NCBI GenBank assembly: GCA_903844215.1
Contig: CAIMSP010000006.1
Coordinates: forward strand, 1 to 45,575
Source of the DNA: an uncultured beta proteobacterium
GTDB taxonomy: Bacteria; Pseudomonadota; Gammaproteobacteria; Burkholderiales; Burkholderiaceae_C
Direction of reading: 5' to 3'
DNA: 45,575 bases
In this document: piece after piece, positions 17,691-26,999 of the stretch
How positions within the stretch are numbered: position 1 is the stretch's first letter
How the letters are laid out: each line of letters starts with the position of its first letter
Position numbers and translations under genes: made by a program
The notes under the pieces: generated by a model
The model's input: only the letters and a program-made list of their open reading frames with translations
The model's database searches: none
What the model was told of the DNA's origin: nothing

Positions 17691-18641
17691 GTGAAACCCA
17701 CCGTCGTCAGCGCTGACGCCCTGTTTGAGGAGTTTCGTGCGGCCCTGAAGTGGGAATGGGTGGCCGGCTTGGGCGCCTCCGAGCGCCGCTTTGACGAGGT
17801 GGCGGTGCAGGCCGCGCGCTCCGGCGCCGACCTGGTGGGCTACCTCAACTACATCCATCCGTATCGCGTGCAGCTGCTGGGCGAGCGCGAAGTCGCCTAC
17901 CTGAGCAACGGCAGCCCCGAGGACTGCGCCCGGCGCATTTCACGCATCATCGCGCTGGTGCCCCCGGTGCTGATTCTGGCTGATGGCCAGATCGCGCCGC
18001 AAGCCCTGCTGTCGATGTGCGAGCAGGCGCAGATTCCGATGTTTGCCACCAAGGAGTCGCCGGCTTTTGTCATCGATGTGCTGCGCGCCTACCTGTCCAA
18101 ACACTTTGCCGACCGCATCGCCATGCACGGCGTGTTCATGGACATCCTGGGTCTGGGCGTGATGATCACCGGCGAGTCGGGCCTGGGCAAGAGCGAACTC
18201 GGGCTGGAGCTGATTTCGCGCGGCAATGGACTGGTGGCCGACGACTCGGTCGATCTGTACCGCATCAACCAGACCACGATCGAGGGCCGTTGCCCGGAAC
18301 TGCTGCAAAACCTGCTGGAGGTGCGCGGCATTGGCCTGCTGGACATTCGTGCCATCTTTGGCGAGACCGCCGTGCGGCGCAAGATGCGCCTGAAGATGAT
18401 CGTGCACCTGGTGCGCCGTGAAACCCTGGAGCGCGAATACGAGCGCATTCCCTACGAACCGCTGACCCAGGACGTGCTGGGCGTGCTGGTGCGCAAGGTG
18501 GTGATTCAGGTGGTGGCCGGGCGCAACATCGCGGTGCTGGTGGAAGCGGCGGTGCGCAACACCATCCTGCAATTGCGCGGCATCGATACCTACCAGGACT
18601 TCGTCGAACGCCATCGCCAGGCGATGAACAGCGGCAACTGA
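17691..18641 (+). CDS. hprK: HPr kinase/phosphorylase
   Basis: 316 residues, start GTG. The N-terminal domain (to about residue 130) is followed by the kinase core with catalytic-region His146 in AMHGVFM, Walker A GESGLGKS at 161-168, and the HprK signature [12 protein letters not shown]. It phosphorylates and dephosphorylates Ser46 of HPr, and the HPr encoded here has that serine. It follows ptsN by 24 bp in the usual betaproteobacterial order. The gene is convergent with fur, 36 bp away; a weak AGCGG/CCGCT hairpin lies at the junction. Confidence 0.96.
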   Translation: MKPTVVSADALFEEFRAALKWEWVAGLGASERRFDEVAVQAARSGADLVGYLNYIHPYRVQLLGEREVAYLSNGSPEDCARRISRIIALVPPVLILADGQIAPQALLSMCEQAQIPMFATKESPAFVIDVLRAYLSKHFADRIAMHGVFMDILGLGVMITGESGLGKSELGLELISRGNGLVADDSVDLYRINQTTIEGRCPELLQNLLEVRGIGLLDIRAIFGETAVRRKMRLKMIVHLVRRETLEREYERIPYEPLTQDVLGVLVRKVVIQVVAGRNIAVLVEAAVRNTILQLRGIDTYQDFVERHRQAMNSGN

Positions 18642-18677
18642 GCGGGTCAATCCGCTGTTACGTCAAAGAACGGACCT

Positions 18678-19139
18678 TCATGACTCGGTGCGCGTCGCGG
18701 CCGTTGCATGAAAGTCAGCGCGGTGTGGGCAATGTTCCTTGTGGCAATGCGCGTACAGGCTCAGCGCGTGGTCCACGATCTCGAAGCCCTTGGTGCGGGC
18801 CACGGCGTGCTGCAACTGCTCGATCTGCGCGTCCACAAACTCTTCCACGCGACCGCAATCCAGGCACACCAGATGGTCGTGGTGTTCGCCTTCGTTGAGT
18901 TCGTACACCGCCTTGTCGCTCTCGAAGTGGCCGCGCGTGAGCAGTCCGGCCTGCTCGAATTGCCCCAGCACCCGGTACACCGTGGCCAGTCCGATGTCGC
19001 TGCGCTCCAACATCAGCACGCGAAACACGTCTTCGGCCGTCATGTGGCGCCGCCCCCCCTTCTGGAATATTTCCAGGATCTTCAGGCGCGGTCCGGTGGC
19101 CTTGAGGCCGGTGCTTTTGAGTTCGTTGAGTGTGTTCAT
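18678..19139 (-). CDS. fur: Ferric uptake regulator
   Basis: 153 residues. Metal-dependent repressor of iron uptake genes. The N-terminal winged helix is followed by the metal-binding and dimerisation domain with HHDH at residues 86-89, the structural zinc pair Cys92/Cys95 in CLDCG, and the C-terminal HCHKEHCPH segment. Start chosen as the ATG of MNTLNELKSTGLKATGPR, the usual family start. It is divergent from bamE, as I expect for this lineage. No clear Fur box was identified in the 96-bp intergenic region by eye. Confidence 0.96.
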   Translation of the reverse strand: MNTLNELKSTGLKATGPRLKILEIFQKGGRRHMTAEDVFRVLMLERSDIGLATVYRVLGQFEQAGLLTRGHFESDKAVYELNEGEHHDHLVCLDCGRVEEFVDAQIEQLQHAVARTKGFEIVDHALSLYAHCHKEHCPHRADFHATAATRTES

Positions 19140-19235
19140 CGTGAGGCTGGGCGGCGCTTGCCTGGTACACCCCAGGGCCTGGCGGGTTTGGGTCTCAAGG
19201 CTACAATGGCCGATCATATAGCTACCGGTTTCATC

Positions 19236-19775
19236 ATGCCCGTTCCTGTTTCTGCTCGTGCCCTGTTGGCTTCGCTTCTCGCCGCTGCCCTGTGCGGCTG
19301 CAGCGGGTTCAACCTGAATTTCCTGCCCAAGGCGGAAATCTTCACCCCGTACAAGGTCGAAGTGGTGCAGGGCAACTTTGTCGCCAGCGAACAGGTGCAA
19401 TTGCTCAAGGAAGGCATGACCCGCTCCCAGGTGCGCGACCTGCTGGGCACGCCCATGATCACCAGCGTGTTTCGCGGTGAACGTTGGGACTACGCCTTCA
19501 CGCTGCGGCGCAAAGGCGTGCACACGCAATCGCGCCGACTCACGGTGTTTTTCAAGGGCGATGTGCTGGAGCGCTTTCAAAGCGACCCCATGCCCACCGA
19601 GGCCGAGTTCGTCGCCAGTCTGGACATCGCGCGCCCGGTTGCCACGCCGCCGCTGCTCGAAGCCTCGCCCGAGAGCCTGAAGGCGTTCGCGCTGCCGCTC
19701 GCCGCCCAGCCCAAGGAGGCCGAACTCCCGCCCCTGCCGGTGAGCTATCCGCCGCTGGAAGCGCCGGCACCTTGA
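19236..19775 (+). CDS. bamE: Outer membrane assembly lipoprotein BamE
   Basis: 179 residues. Lipoprotein signal peptide with lipidated Cys22 (LCGC), then the SmpA/OmlA domain: [19 protein letters not shown], then [11 protein letters not shown] and [13 protein letters not shown]. BamE is a small lipoprotein of the BAM complex that folds outer membrane proteins. The proline-rich C-terminal tail of about 45 residues extends beyond the domain. TACAAT (19202-19207) upstream is a candidate -10. An ATG overlapping that hexamer (19206) would add ten residues before the signal peptide; the ATG at 19236 is preferred. Confidence 0.92.
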   Translation: MPVPVSARALLASLLAAALCGCSGFNLNFLPKAEIFTPYKVEVVQGNFVASEQVQLLKEGMTRSQVRDLLGTPMITSVFRGERWDYAFTLRRKGVHTQSRRLTVFFKGDVLERFQSDPMPTEAEFVASLDIARPVATPPLLEASPESLKAFALPLAAQPKEAELPPLPVSYPPLEAPAP

Positions 19776-19794
19776 CGCCGCCACGGAGCAAAGC

Positions 19795-20625
19795 ATGACG
19801 GGCATGTCTGTGAATTCGCCGCTGCGCCAGCCGGTCGCTGTGTGTGGCGCCAGCGGGCGCATGGGGCAGATGCTGATCGAGGCCATCCGCGCCAGCGACG
19901 ATTGCGTGCTGGCCGGCGCGCTCGACCTGGCAGGCAGTGCCTCCATCGGTTCGGACGCCGCCGCATTTTTGGGTGGCAGCAGCGGCGTGCTGATCACCTC
20001 GGACCTGCATCAGGGCTTGAAAGACGCCCAGGTGCTGATCGACTTCACCCGACCCGAAGGCACGCTGGCGCACCTGCGTCAATGCCGCGCCCTGGGCGTG
20101 AACGCCGTCATCGGCACGACCGGATTCACCGAAGCTCAAAAGGCCGAAATCGCCGAAGCGGCGAAAGACATCGCCATCGTCATGGCGCCCAATATGAGCG
20201 TGGGCGTGAACGTCACCTTGAAGCTGCTGGAACTCGCGGCCAAGGCGCTGTCCACCGGCTACGACATCGAGATCATCGAAGCGCACCATCGCCACAAGGT
20301 GGACGCGCCCTCGGGCACGGCGCTGAAGATGGGCGAGGTCATCGCCGACGCGCTGGGCCGCAATCTGAAGGACTGCGCCGTCTATGCGCGCGAAGGCGTC
20401 ACCGGCGAGCGCGACCCTTCTTCCATCGGCTTTGCCAGCATCCGCGGCGGCGACATCGTGGGCGACCACACGGTGCTGTTTGCCGGTACCGGCGAGCGCA
20501 TCGAGATCACGCACAAGTCCAGCAGCCGCACCACCTACGCGCAAGGCAGCCTGCGCGCCGTGCGCTATGTGTCGGATAAGCGCCAGGGCCTGTATGACAT
20601 GTTTGATGTGCTGGGCTTGAAATGA
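19795..20625 (+). CDS. dapB: 4-hydroxy-tetrahydrodipicolinate reductase
   Basis: 276 residues. NAD(P)H-dependent step of lysine and diaminopimelate synthesis. Nucleotide-binding GASGRMG at 18-24, catalytic His164/His165 and Lys168 in [15 protein letters not shown], substrate-binding Gly174-Thr175. GGAGC lies 5-9 nt before the ATG. A second in-frame ATG three codons later is possible. It follows bamE by 19 bp and overlaps exbB by 4 nt (ATGA), so bamE-dapB-exbB-exbD look co-transcribed. Confidence 0.96.
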   Translation: MTGMSVNSPLRQPVAVCGASGRMGQMLIEAIRASDDCVLAGALDLAGSASIGSDAAAFLGGSSGVLITSDLHQGLKDAQVLIDFTRPEGTLAHLRQCRALGVNAVIGTTGFTEAQKAEIAEAAKDIAIVMAPNMSVGVNVTLKLLELAAKALSTGYDIEIIEAHHRHKVDAPSGTALKMGEVIADALGRNLKDCAVYAREGVTGERDPSSIGFASIRGGDIVGDHTVLFAGTGERIEITHKSSSRTTYAQGSLRAVRYVSDKRQGLYDMFDVLGLK

Positions 20626-21293
20626 ATCTGTCGCAACTCCTTTCCCAGGGCGATGCCGTCACCCGCATCGTGGCGACCCTGTTGCTGCTGATGTCGGTGG
20701 CCAGCTGGGTCGTCATCTTTTGGAAGGGCTGGCTGCTGCGCCGCGCCCTGGGCGATGTCTCGCGCAGCACGGCCGCCTTCTGGCAAGCCGCGTCCATGGA
20801 CGACGCGCAGGCCAAGGTGGCGGCCTTCGATCGGGAATTGCTGGTGCTGCCGCTGATCAGCGCGACCCAACTGCAGGCCAGTCCCACGCTGGGCGGCGGC
20901 GCCGGCAAGGCCCAGCAACTGACGCGCGGGCTGCGCGACGCCTTGCATGGCGTGCTGCACAAGCTGCAGTTTGGCCAGGTGTTGCTGGCCACGGTCGGCT
21001 CGACCGCGCCCTTTGTCGGCCTGCTCGGAACCGTCTGGGGCATCTACCATGCGCTCGTGGGCATGACGGGCGCGGCCCAGATCACGATCGAAAAGATTTC
21101 CGGCCCGGTGGGCGAGTCCTTGCTGATGACCGCCGCCGGCCTGGCCGTGGCGATTCCGGCGGTGCTGGCGTACAACGTGCTGGGCCGGGGCATCGGCCGC
21201 ATCGAGGCCGATCTGGAAGGCTTTGCCCGCGACCTGCTGGACCTGCTTGCAGACGAGCCTGCGCACTCGACGCGCCCGGATTGCGACGCCTGA
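20622..21293 (+). CDS. exbB: ExbB/TolQ-type proton channel subunit
   Basis: 223 residues with three predicted membrane helices at about 13-34, 120-142 and 165-188. The conserved core [20 protein letters not shown] and the helix-3 segment [20 protein letters not shown] are diagnostic of MotA/TolQ/ExbB proteins, which form the pentameric stator converting proton flow into force on TonB or TolA. It overlaps the dapB stop by 4 nt and precedes exbD. No tonB is adjacent. TolQ versus ExbB assignment rests on partner and context. Confidence 0.9.
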   Translation: MNLSQLLSQGDAVTRIVATLLLLMSVASWVVIFWKGWLLRRALGDVSRSTAAFWQAASMDDAQAKVAAFDRELLVLPLISATQLQASPTLGGGAGKAQQLTRGLRDALHGVLHKLQFGQVLLATVGSTAPFVGLLGTVWGIYHALVGMTGAAQITIEKISGPVGESLLMTAAGLAVAIPAVLAYNVLGRGIGRIEADLEGFARDLLDLLADEPAHSTRPDCDA

Positions 21294-21312
21294 GCGACCT
21301 GAAGGTCACACC

Positions 21313-21765
21313 ATGTCTTTTGGCCGCTTCGAACGCTCCAAAGGCGCTGCGCCTTTCAGCGACATCAACGTCACGCCGCTGGTGGACGTGATGCTGGTGC
21401 TGGTGGTGATCTTCATCATCACCGCGCCGTTGCTGGCCAGCTCCATCCGCCTGGACCTGCCCAAGACCGACGCCGCCAAGCCCGTGGAAGAGCCCAAGTC
21501 CGTTACCCTGGTGGTGGACAAGGCCGGCCAGACCTTTTTGCAGGATCAGCCGATCACGCTGGAACAACTGGCGCAAAGCCTGGCGCAGACCGCCAAGCAA
21601 ACCCCCGACACCGAAGTGCAGTTGCGCGCCGACGAAGCCGTTGCCTACGGCCGCGTGGTCGAAGTCATGGGCGTGGCGCAAAAAGCCGGGCTCAACCGCA
21701 TCGGCTTTGTGGCGGACGCGAAGGCGGCGGAAGAAAAGAAGCCCGCTGACCCGAAAGTCAACTGA
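21313..21765 (+). CDS. exbD: ExbD/TolR-type proton channel subunit
   Basis: 150 residues: one N-terminal membrane helix (about 22-44) and a periplasmic domain. Asp25 in INVTPLVDVMLVL is the essential protonatable residue. It pairs with ExbB 19 bp upstream; the partner TonB or TolA is not encoded here. The C-terminus ends in a charged tail (AAEEKKPADPKVN). The downstream gene alaX is convergent. Confidence 0.92.
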   Translation: MSFGRFERSKGAAPFSDINVTPLVDVMLVLVVIFIITAPLLASSIRLDLPKTDAAKPVEEPKSVTLVVDKAGQTFLQDQPITLEQLAQSLAQTAKQTPDTEVQLRADEAVAYGRVVEVMGVAQKAGLNRIGFVADAKAAEEKKPADPKVN

Positions 21766-21778
21766 CGCCAGGGGCGTC
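21764..21778 (+). terminator. Short hairpin overlapping the exbD stop
   Basis: GACGCC (21764-21769) pairs perfectly with GGCGTC (21773-21778) around a 3-nt loop, starting within the exbD stop codon. There is no T tract, so termination is uncertain. It lies between the convergent exbD and alaX genes. Confidence 0.3.
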
Positions 21779-21886
21779 GTGGTGCCATCCGCTTCGCTTC
21801 GTGAAGTCGCACCGATGGGGAACTCCGACTTCCGCTTGAGCGCTTGAGCGCCGGTTCGGCGCGCGCCACGGCCACGAGCAACGAGC

Positions 21887-22654
21887 TCAGCCCGCAAACC
21901 CCAGCACCACGCGCCGCGTGGTCGCGCTTTTCTTCTCGATCTTGGTCACCACGACGGCGCCGATCTCGGCGGTGTTGGCCACATGCGTGCCGCCGCAGGG
22001 CTGGAAGTCGATGAGCTCGGCCTGGCCGATGCGGATGGTGCGGATGCGCCCCGATCCGCGCGGCGGTTGCACCGACATGCTTTTCACCAGCGCCGGGTTC
22101 GCGTCCAGTTCTTCGTCGGTGATGCTGCTCACCGTCACCGGGTGCGCCGCAGCCACGAGCAGGGCGATGCCCGCAGTGAGCGCGTCCTTGTCCAAAGGAT
22201 CGGTCATGTTGAAGTCCAGGCGCGCGTAGTCGGGCGTGATGGAGCAGCCGTTCACCAGTTGCGGCACCAGGTGGCACAGCAGGTGCGTGGCGGTGTGAAA
22301 GCGCATCAGTCGATGGCGTCGCTGCCAGTGGATGCGGGCCGTCACGCTGTCACCCAGCTTCAGTCCACGCTCTTCGCACCAGGCCTGGATCGATAACGTT
22401 GCGTCTCCAGACGGCGCCGGGACGTGGAAGATATCGCTGCTGAATTGCCCGGCTTCGTCCTTGCCCTTGCGCGTGTCGGCAATGGAAATTTCCGTGCCGT
22501 CGGAGAGCACCAGCACGCCCGCGTCGCCCGCCTGGCCGCCGCCCAGCGGGTAAAACACGGTGCGGTCCAAAGCGATGCCCTGCGCGCCGATGGCGGTCAC
22601 GGTGGCGCTGCATTCGGCAAGGTAGGCGTCCAGACGGAAGAGGTCTTGTGTCAT
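21887..22654 (-). CDS. Alanyl-tRNA editing protein AlaX
   Basis: 255 residues. Free-standing homologue of the AlaRS editing domain, which hydrolyses Ser or Gly mischarged on tRNA-Ala. Both zinc half-sites are present: HTATH (His120, His124) and CGGTH (Cys220, His224). A barrel-like N-terminal domain with PLGGGQAGD precedes them, giving the medium AlaX-M architecture. It lies 9 bp downstream of the SPFH gene on the same strand, probably co-transcribed; a functional link between the two is not evident. Confidence 0.9.
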   Translation of the reverse strand: MTQDLFRLDAYLAECSATVTAIGAQGIALDRTVFYPLGGGQAGDAGVLVLSDGTEISIADTRKGKDEAGQFSSDIFHVPAPSGDATLSIQAWCEERGLKLGDSVTARIHWQRRHRLMRFHTATHLLCHLVPQLVNGCSITPDYARLDFNMTDPLDKDALTAGIALLVAAAHPVTVSSITDEELDANPALVKSMSVQPPRGSGRIRTIRIGQAELIDFQPCGGTHVANTAEIGAVVVTKIEKKSATTRRVVLGFAG

Positions 22655-22663
22655 GGGTGGCGC

Positions 22664-23509
22664 CTACTTGGCCGCACGCTCGATGTTGATGAAGGGCGTG
22701 GCGCCGCCGCTCACCTGCGGCAGCTTGCCATCCCACTTGGCGATGGCGGCGCGCTCGTTCTCGATGCGGCGCAGCGCCAACAATTCGGCCGTGATCTGCT
22801 GGCGCTGCAGCGCCAAGGACTCGGCTTCGGCGCGCGCGCCCACGATCTTTTGCTGCGCCTCGACTTGCAGCCGCTGCAGGTCACGTTCCGCTTGCTGCTT
22901 TTGCTGCTCGGCCTTGACCTTGTTTTCAATCGCGTCCGAGAAGCTCTTGGAGAAGGCGAAGTTGATGAGGTTGAATTCGTCCAGAGCCAGGCCGTGGCGG
23001 GCCATCTTTTCTTTCAGCAACACGGCGATGGCGTCGCGCACTTCGGTGCGGCGCGTGATCAGCTCTTCGGCGGTGAAGCGCGCGGTCACGGCCTTCACGG
23101 CCTCGTGCGTGGCCGGCATGATGATGCGCTCGGCCGCCACGTCGGTCGAAGGGCCGATGTTCTTGAAGGCCTCCACCGCGTAGCTCGGCTCCAAGTGGTA
23201 ATTGATCGCCACCTTGGTGTGCACCGACTGCAGATCCTTGGAGGCGGCGTCGCCTTCGCCCTCGCCCTTCTGGATCTGGACGTTCATGGTGTGCATGGTC
23301 TGAGCGATGGGCCAGCGAAAGTGCAAGCCCGGCTCGTACAACTCATTGCGCGGCGACCCGAACGTGGTCATGACGCCGCGGCCGCCGGCGGGCACCACGG
23401 CCACGGGAGCGATGAACACCGCCACCAGGGCCACGACCAAGACCAGCACCGCGTTGCGCATTCCGTTGCGCGGGAAGCTGCTGTTAGAAAACCGATTTTC
23501 AAAAGCCAT
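22664..23509 (-). CDS. SPFH/prohibitin-family membrane protein
   Basis: 281 residues. One N-terminal membrane helix (about residues 16-37), then an SPFH domain (EPGLHFRWPIAQ near the start) and a C-terminal glutamine-rich coiled coil (KVKAEQQKQQAERDLQRLQ). Prohibitin-like proteins form ring assemblies in the membrane and often interact with the FtsH protease. The start is the ATG of MAFENRF with GGAGG five nt upstream; a longer frame from 23578 has no such site. It is divergent from leuS. Confidence 0.9.
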   Translation of the reverse strand: MAFENRFSNSSFPRNGMRNAVLVLVVALVAVFIAPVAVVPAGGRGVMTTFGSPRNELYEPGLHFRWPIAQTMHTMNVQIQKGEGEGDAASKDLQSVHTKVAINYHLEPSYAVEAFKNIGPSTDVAAERIIMPATHEAVKAVTARFTAEELITRRTEVRDAIAVLLKEKMARHGLALDEFNLINFAFSKSFSDAIENKVKAEQQKQQAERDLQRLQVEAQQKIVGARAEAESLALQRQQITAELLALRRIENERAAIAKWDGKLPQVSGGATPFINIERAAK

Positions 23510-23709
23510 GGTTCCTCCGATATTGCGTTTGACCGACGAATGACTGGGTGCGAAGCTGCTGGCAGGAGAACGCGCCAAAATCCACGGGCGCGAGGCCGAT
23601 TCTGCCGCAAGTTCAAGTCAAAGTTGTTCCCTCGTTGCCGGCCAGCACCTCAGCCCCAGACGCCCAGCCTAAAATCGCCCTTTGCGCCACATTTCACGCT
23701 TCCCCCGCC

Positions 23710-26436
23710 ATGCAAGACAAATACACCCCCGCCGAAGTTGAGCGCGCCGCGCACACGCACTGGACCGCCATCGACGCCTACCGTGTCACGGAAAACGCGC
23801 GCAATGCACAGGGCGAGCTGAAGAAGAAGTTCTACGCCTGCTCCATGCTGCCCTACCCCAGCGGCAAGTTGCACATGGGCCATGTGCGCAACTACACCAT
23901 CAACGACATGCTCACGCGCCAGTTGCGCATGCAGGGCTACAACGTGCTCATGCCCATGGGTTGGGACGCGTTTGGCCTGCCGGCGGAAAACGCCGCGCTG
24001 AAGAATGGCGTGCCCCCGGCCAAGTGGACCTTCGAGAACATCGCCTACATGAAAGAGCAGATGCAGGGCATGGGACTGGCCATCGACTGGAGCCGCGAGG
24101 TCGCCACCTGCACGCCCGAGTACTACAAGTGGAACCAGTGGCTGTTTCTGAAGATGCTGGAAAAGGGCATCGCCTACCGCAAGACCCAGGTCGTGAACTG
24201 GGACCCGGTGGACCAGACCGTGCTGGCCAACGAGCAGGTGATCGACGGCAAGGGCTGGCGCACCGGCGCGACCGTAGAGAAGCGCGAGATCCCGGGCTAC
24301 TACCTGAAGATCACCGACTACGCGCCCGAGTTGCTGGACCAGGTGCAAAACGGCCTGCCGGGCTGGCCCGAGCGCGTCAAGCTGATGCAGGAAAACTGGA
24401 TCGGCAAGAGCGAGGGCGTGCGCTTCGCCTTCCCGCACGAGATTCGCGATGGCGCAGGCGCCTTGATCGGCGACGGTCGCATGTACGTGTTCACGACGCG
24501 CGTGGACACCATCATGGGCGTCACCTTCTGCGCCGTGGCGCCGGAGCACCCCTTGGCCCAGCACGCGGCGGCCAGCAGCCCCGCGCTGCTCGCCTTCATC
24601 GAGGAGTGCGGCAAGGGCGGCACGACCGAAGCCGAGCTCGCCACGCAGGAAAAAAAGGGCATGGCCACGGGCCTGTTCGTGAGGCATCCGCTCACCGGCG
24701 AGCCGGTGGCGGTGTGGGTCGGCAACTACGTGCTGATGTCTTATGGCGACGGCGCCGTGATGGGCGTGCCGGCGCACGACGAACGCGACTTCGCGTTTGC
24801 GCTGAAGTATCAGTTGCCGATCCAGCAGGTCGTGGCTGTGGGGGCGCAGACGTTTGACCACGCCGCGTGGCACGACGCTTACGCGGAGAAGGGCGCGGGC
24901 GTCGCCGTCAACTCGGGCAAGTACGACGGGCTGTCGTTCAAGGCCTGTGTCGATGCGGTCGCGGCCGATCTGGCCGCGCTGGGTTTGGGCGAGAAGAAGA
25001 TCACCTGGCGCTTGCGCGACTGGGGCGTATCGCGCCAGCGCTACTGGGGCACGCCCATCCCCATCATCCACTGCGAGGAGCACGGCGCCGTGCCGGTGCC
25101 TGAGAAAGATCTGCCGGTGGTGCTGCCGCTGGACTGCATCCCTGACGGCTCCGGCAATCCGCTGCACAAGCATGAGGGTTTCCACGCCGGTGTGACTTGC
25201 CCGGTCTGCGGCAAGGCGGCGCGGCGCGAGACCGACACCATGGACACTTTTGTCGATTCGTCCTGGTATTTCATGCGCTATTGCGACCCGAGCAACACCG
25301 AGAAGATGGTGGCCGAGGGTGCCGATTACTGGATGCGTGACCCGACAAGTGCCACTGGCGGCAGCGGCATGGACCAGTACATCGGCGGCATCGAGCATGC
25401 CATCCTGCACCTGTTGTACGCGCGCTTCTGGACCAAGGTGATGCGCGATCTTGGCTTGATCAACATCGACGAGCCGTTCACCAAGCTGTTGACCCAGGGC
25501 ATGGTGCTGAATCACATCTATTCGCGCAAGAGCGACAAGGGCGGCGTCGAGTACTTCTGGCCGGCCGAAGTCGAGGACATTCATGACGCTGCCGGCAAGG
25601 TCACGCACGCCTTGCTCAAAGAGGCCAAGGGCGCGCTGCCCGCCGGCACCTTCATCACCTACGAAGGCGTGGGCACGATGAGCAAGAGCAAGAACAACGG
25701 CGTTGATCCGCAGGATTTGATCGGCAAGTACGGCGCCGACACGGCGCGCCTGTACACCATGTTCACTGCGCCGCCCGAGGCCACGCTGGAGTGGAACGAC
25801 GCGGCGGTGGAGGGCTCGTACCGTTTCTTGCGCCGCGTCTGGAATTTCGGCGTCAAGCTGCGGGCCATCGACGCCGTCGCGGCGGACGCGAGCGTGGCCG
25901 GTGCCAGCCGGTTGCAGGAGGTCGTGTTCGGCAAGGAAACCAAGGCGCTGCGCCTGGAAGTCCACACGGTGCTCAAGCAGATTGATTACGACTACCAGCG
26001 CATGCAGTACAACACCGTGGTCTCGGGTGCCATGAAGTTGCTCAACGCACTGGAGGATTTCAAGGCAAGCGACGCACCCGGCGCGACCGTGGCGCTGATC
26101 GAGGGCTTCGGCATTCTGCTGCGCTGCCTTTATCCGGCGACGCCGCACATCGCGCATGCGCTGTGGCAGGAGCTGGGCTATGTCCTGCCCTTCGGCGACT
26201 TGCTCGATGCGCCCTGGCCGCGCGTGGATGACGCCGCCTTGGTGCAGGACGAGATCGAACTCATGCTGCAGGTCAACGGCAAGCTGCGCGGCTCGGTGCG
26301 CGTGCCCGCTCAAGCCACGCGCGAGGCGATCGAGCAGGCCGCGCTGCAGCACGAGGCCGTGCAATTGTTCGTCCAGGGCGCGCCGGTGAAGAAGGTGGTG
26401 GTCGTGCCGGGCCGGCTGGTGAACGTGGTGGTCTGA
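23710..26436 (+). CDS. leuS: Leucyl-tRNA synthetase
   Basis: 908 residues (E. coli 860). Class I synthetase. The HIGH motif is HMGH at 55-58 in [10 protein letters not shown]; the KMSKS motif is MSKSK at 657-661. The CP1 editing domain contains [12 protein letters not shown] and the GVPAHDERD segment. The C-terminal anticodon-binding and Leu-specific domains are intact. The start is ATG of [14 protein letters not shown]; no Shine-Dalgarno precedes it. TAAAAT (23670-23675) is a candidate -10. leuS-lptE-holA overlap by one nucleotide at each junction, a tight operon. Confidence 0.97.
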   Translation: MQDKYTPAEVERAAHTHWTAIDAYRVTENARNAQGELKKKFYACSMLPYPSGKLHMGHVRNYTINDMLTRQLRMQGYNVLMPMGWDAFGLPAENAALKNGVPPAKWTFENIAYMKEQMQGMGLAIDWSREVATCTPEYYKWNQWLFLKMLEKGIAYRKTQVVNWDPVDQTVLANEQVIDGKGWRTGATVEKREIPGYYLKITDYAPELLDQVQNGLPGWPERVKLMQENWIGKSEGVRFAFPHEIRDGAGALIGDGRMYVFTTRVDTIMGVTFCAVAPEHPLAQHAAASSPALLAFIEECGKGGTTEAELATQEKKGMATGLFVRHPLTGEPVAVWVGNYVLMSYGDGAVMGVPAHDERDFAFALKYQLPIQQVVAVGAQTFDHAAWHDAYAEKGAGVAVNSGKYDGLSFKACVDAVAADLAALGLGEKKITWRLRDWGVSRQRYWGTPIPIIHCEEHGAVPVPEKDLPVVLPLDCIPDGSGNPLHKHEGFHAGVTCPVCGKAARRETDTMDTFVDSSWYFMRYCDPSNTEKMVAEGADYWMRDPTSATGGSGMDQYIGGIEHAILHLLYARFWTKVMRDLGLINIDEPFTKLLTQGMVLNHIYSRKSDKGGVEYFWPAEVEDIHDAAGKVTHALLKEAKGALPAGTFITYEGVGTMSKSKNNGVDPQDLIGKYGADTARLYTMFTAPPEATLEWNDAAVEGSYRFLRRVWNFGVKLRAIDAVAADASVAGASRLQEVVFGKETKALRLEVHTVLKQIDYDYQRMQYNTVVSGAMKLLNALEDFKASDAPGATVALIEGFGILLRCLYPATPHIAHALWQELGYVLPFGDLLDAPWPRVDDAALVQDEIELMLQVNGKLRGSVRVPAQATREAIEQAALQHEAVQLFVQGAPVKKVVVVPGRLVNVVV

Positions 26437-26999
26437 TGATCGTGGCCCCCCTGCTTGTCGCTTCGCGCACTGCGCTTCCCGTCCCTGGGGGGCCGTCGGG
26501 ACGGCGTCGCCGCCTTCTGCTGGCCTTGCCGGCCGTCATGCTGCTCTCGGGCTGCGGTTTCGCCTTGCGCGGCACGCCCGACTTCGCCTTCGGTTCGATC
26601 TATCTGGTGGTGGGCGAGCAGTCGGCGCTGGGGCTGGCGCTCAAGCGCAGCCTGGCCGCCAGCGGCAAGGTCCAGGTCATCACCGACGCCAAAAAGAGCG
26701 CCAGCGCCCAGGTCGTGCTCGACGTGCTGGCGGATCAGCGCGAGAAGGTGGTGATGGGTTCGAGTCCGGCCGGTCAGGTGCTGGAATTTCAATTGCGCCT
26801 GCGCGTCAAGTTCCAGCTGCGCACGCCCGACGGACGCGAGCTGATCCCGGTCACCGAAATCGCGCAGCAGCGCGATCTGAGCTACAGCGAGTCCGCCGCC
26901 CTGGGCAAGGAAGCCGAAGAAAGCCTGCTTTACCGCGACATGCAGTCCGACGTCGTGCAGCAGGTGATGCGCCGCCTCGCGGCGGTGAAGACGCTCTGA
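26436..26999 (+). CDS. lptE: LPS-assembly lipoprotein LptE
   Basis: 187 residues. Lipobox LLSGC with lipidated Cys40, followed at once by the LptE signature GFALRG. LptE is the plug of the LptD outer membrane channel that inserts lipopolysaccharide. The ATG overlaps the leuS TGA by one base. The first 20 or so residues, before the arginine-rich n-region GRRRR, are encoded by a GC-rich inverted repeat (26444-26494), making the signal peptide unusually long; the only other early start is a GTG at codon 3. Confidence 0.92.
   Translation: MIVAPLLVASRTALPVPGGPSGRRRRLLLALPAVMLLSGCGFALRGTPDFAFGSIYLVVGEQSALGLALKRSLAASGKVQVITDAKKSASAQVVLDVLADQREKVVMGSSPAGQVLEFQLRLRVKFQLRTPDGRELIPVTEIAQQRDLSYSESAALGKEAEESLLYRDMQSDVVQQVMRRLAAVKTL
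26444..26494. repeat. GC-rich inverted repeat in the lptE 5' coding region
   Basis: GGCCCCCC (26444-26451) and GGGGGGCC (26487-26494) are perfect inverted copies enclosing a 35-bp stretch with GCTTCGCGCACTGCGCTTC. From memory, intergenic repeats with this C-run / GCTTCGCGCACTGCG / G-run layout are common in Comamonadaceae genomes. Here it overlaps the start of lptE and would be translated as part of its signal sequence. Confidence 0.6.

Noticed and set aside
19140..19235. Fur box in the fur-bamE intergenic region
   Set aside because: No stretch approaches the 19-bp Fur consensus by eye.
23650..26364. 904-codon open frame antisense to leuS
   Set aside because: It mirrors leuS codon by codon, has no recognisable domain, and arises from the GC-rich third codon positions; leuS has all its catalytic motifs.
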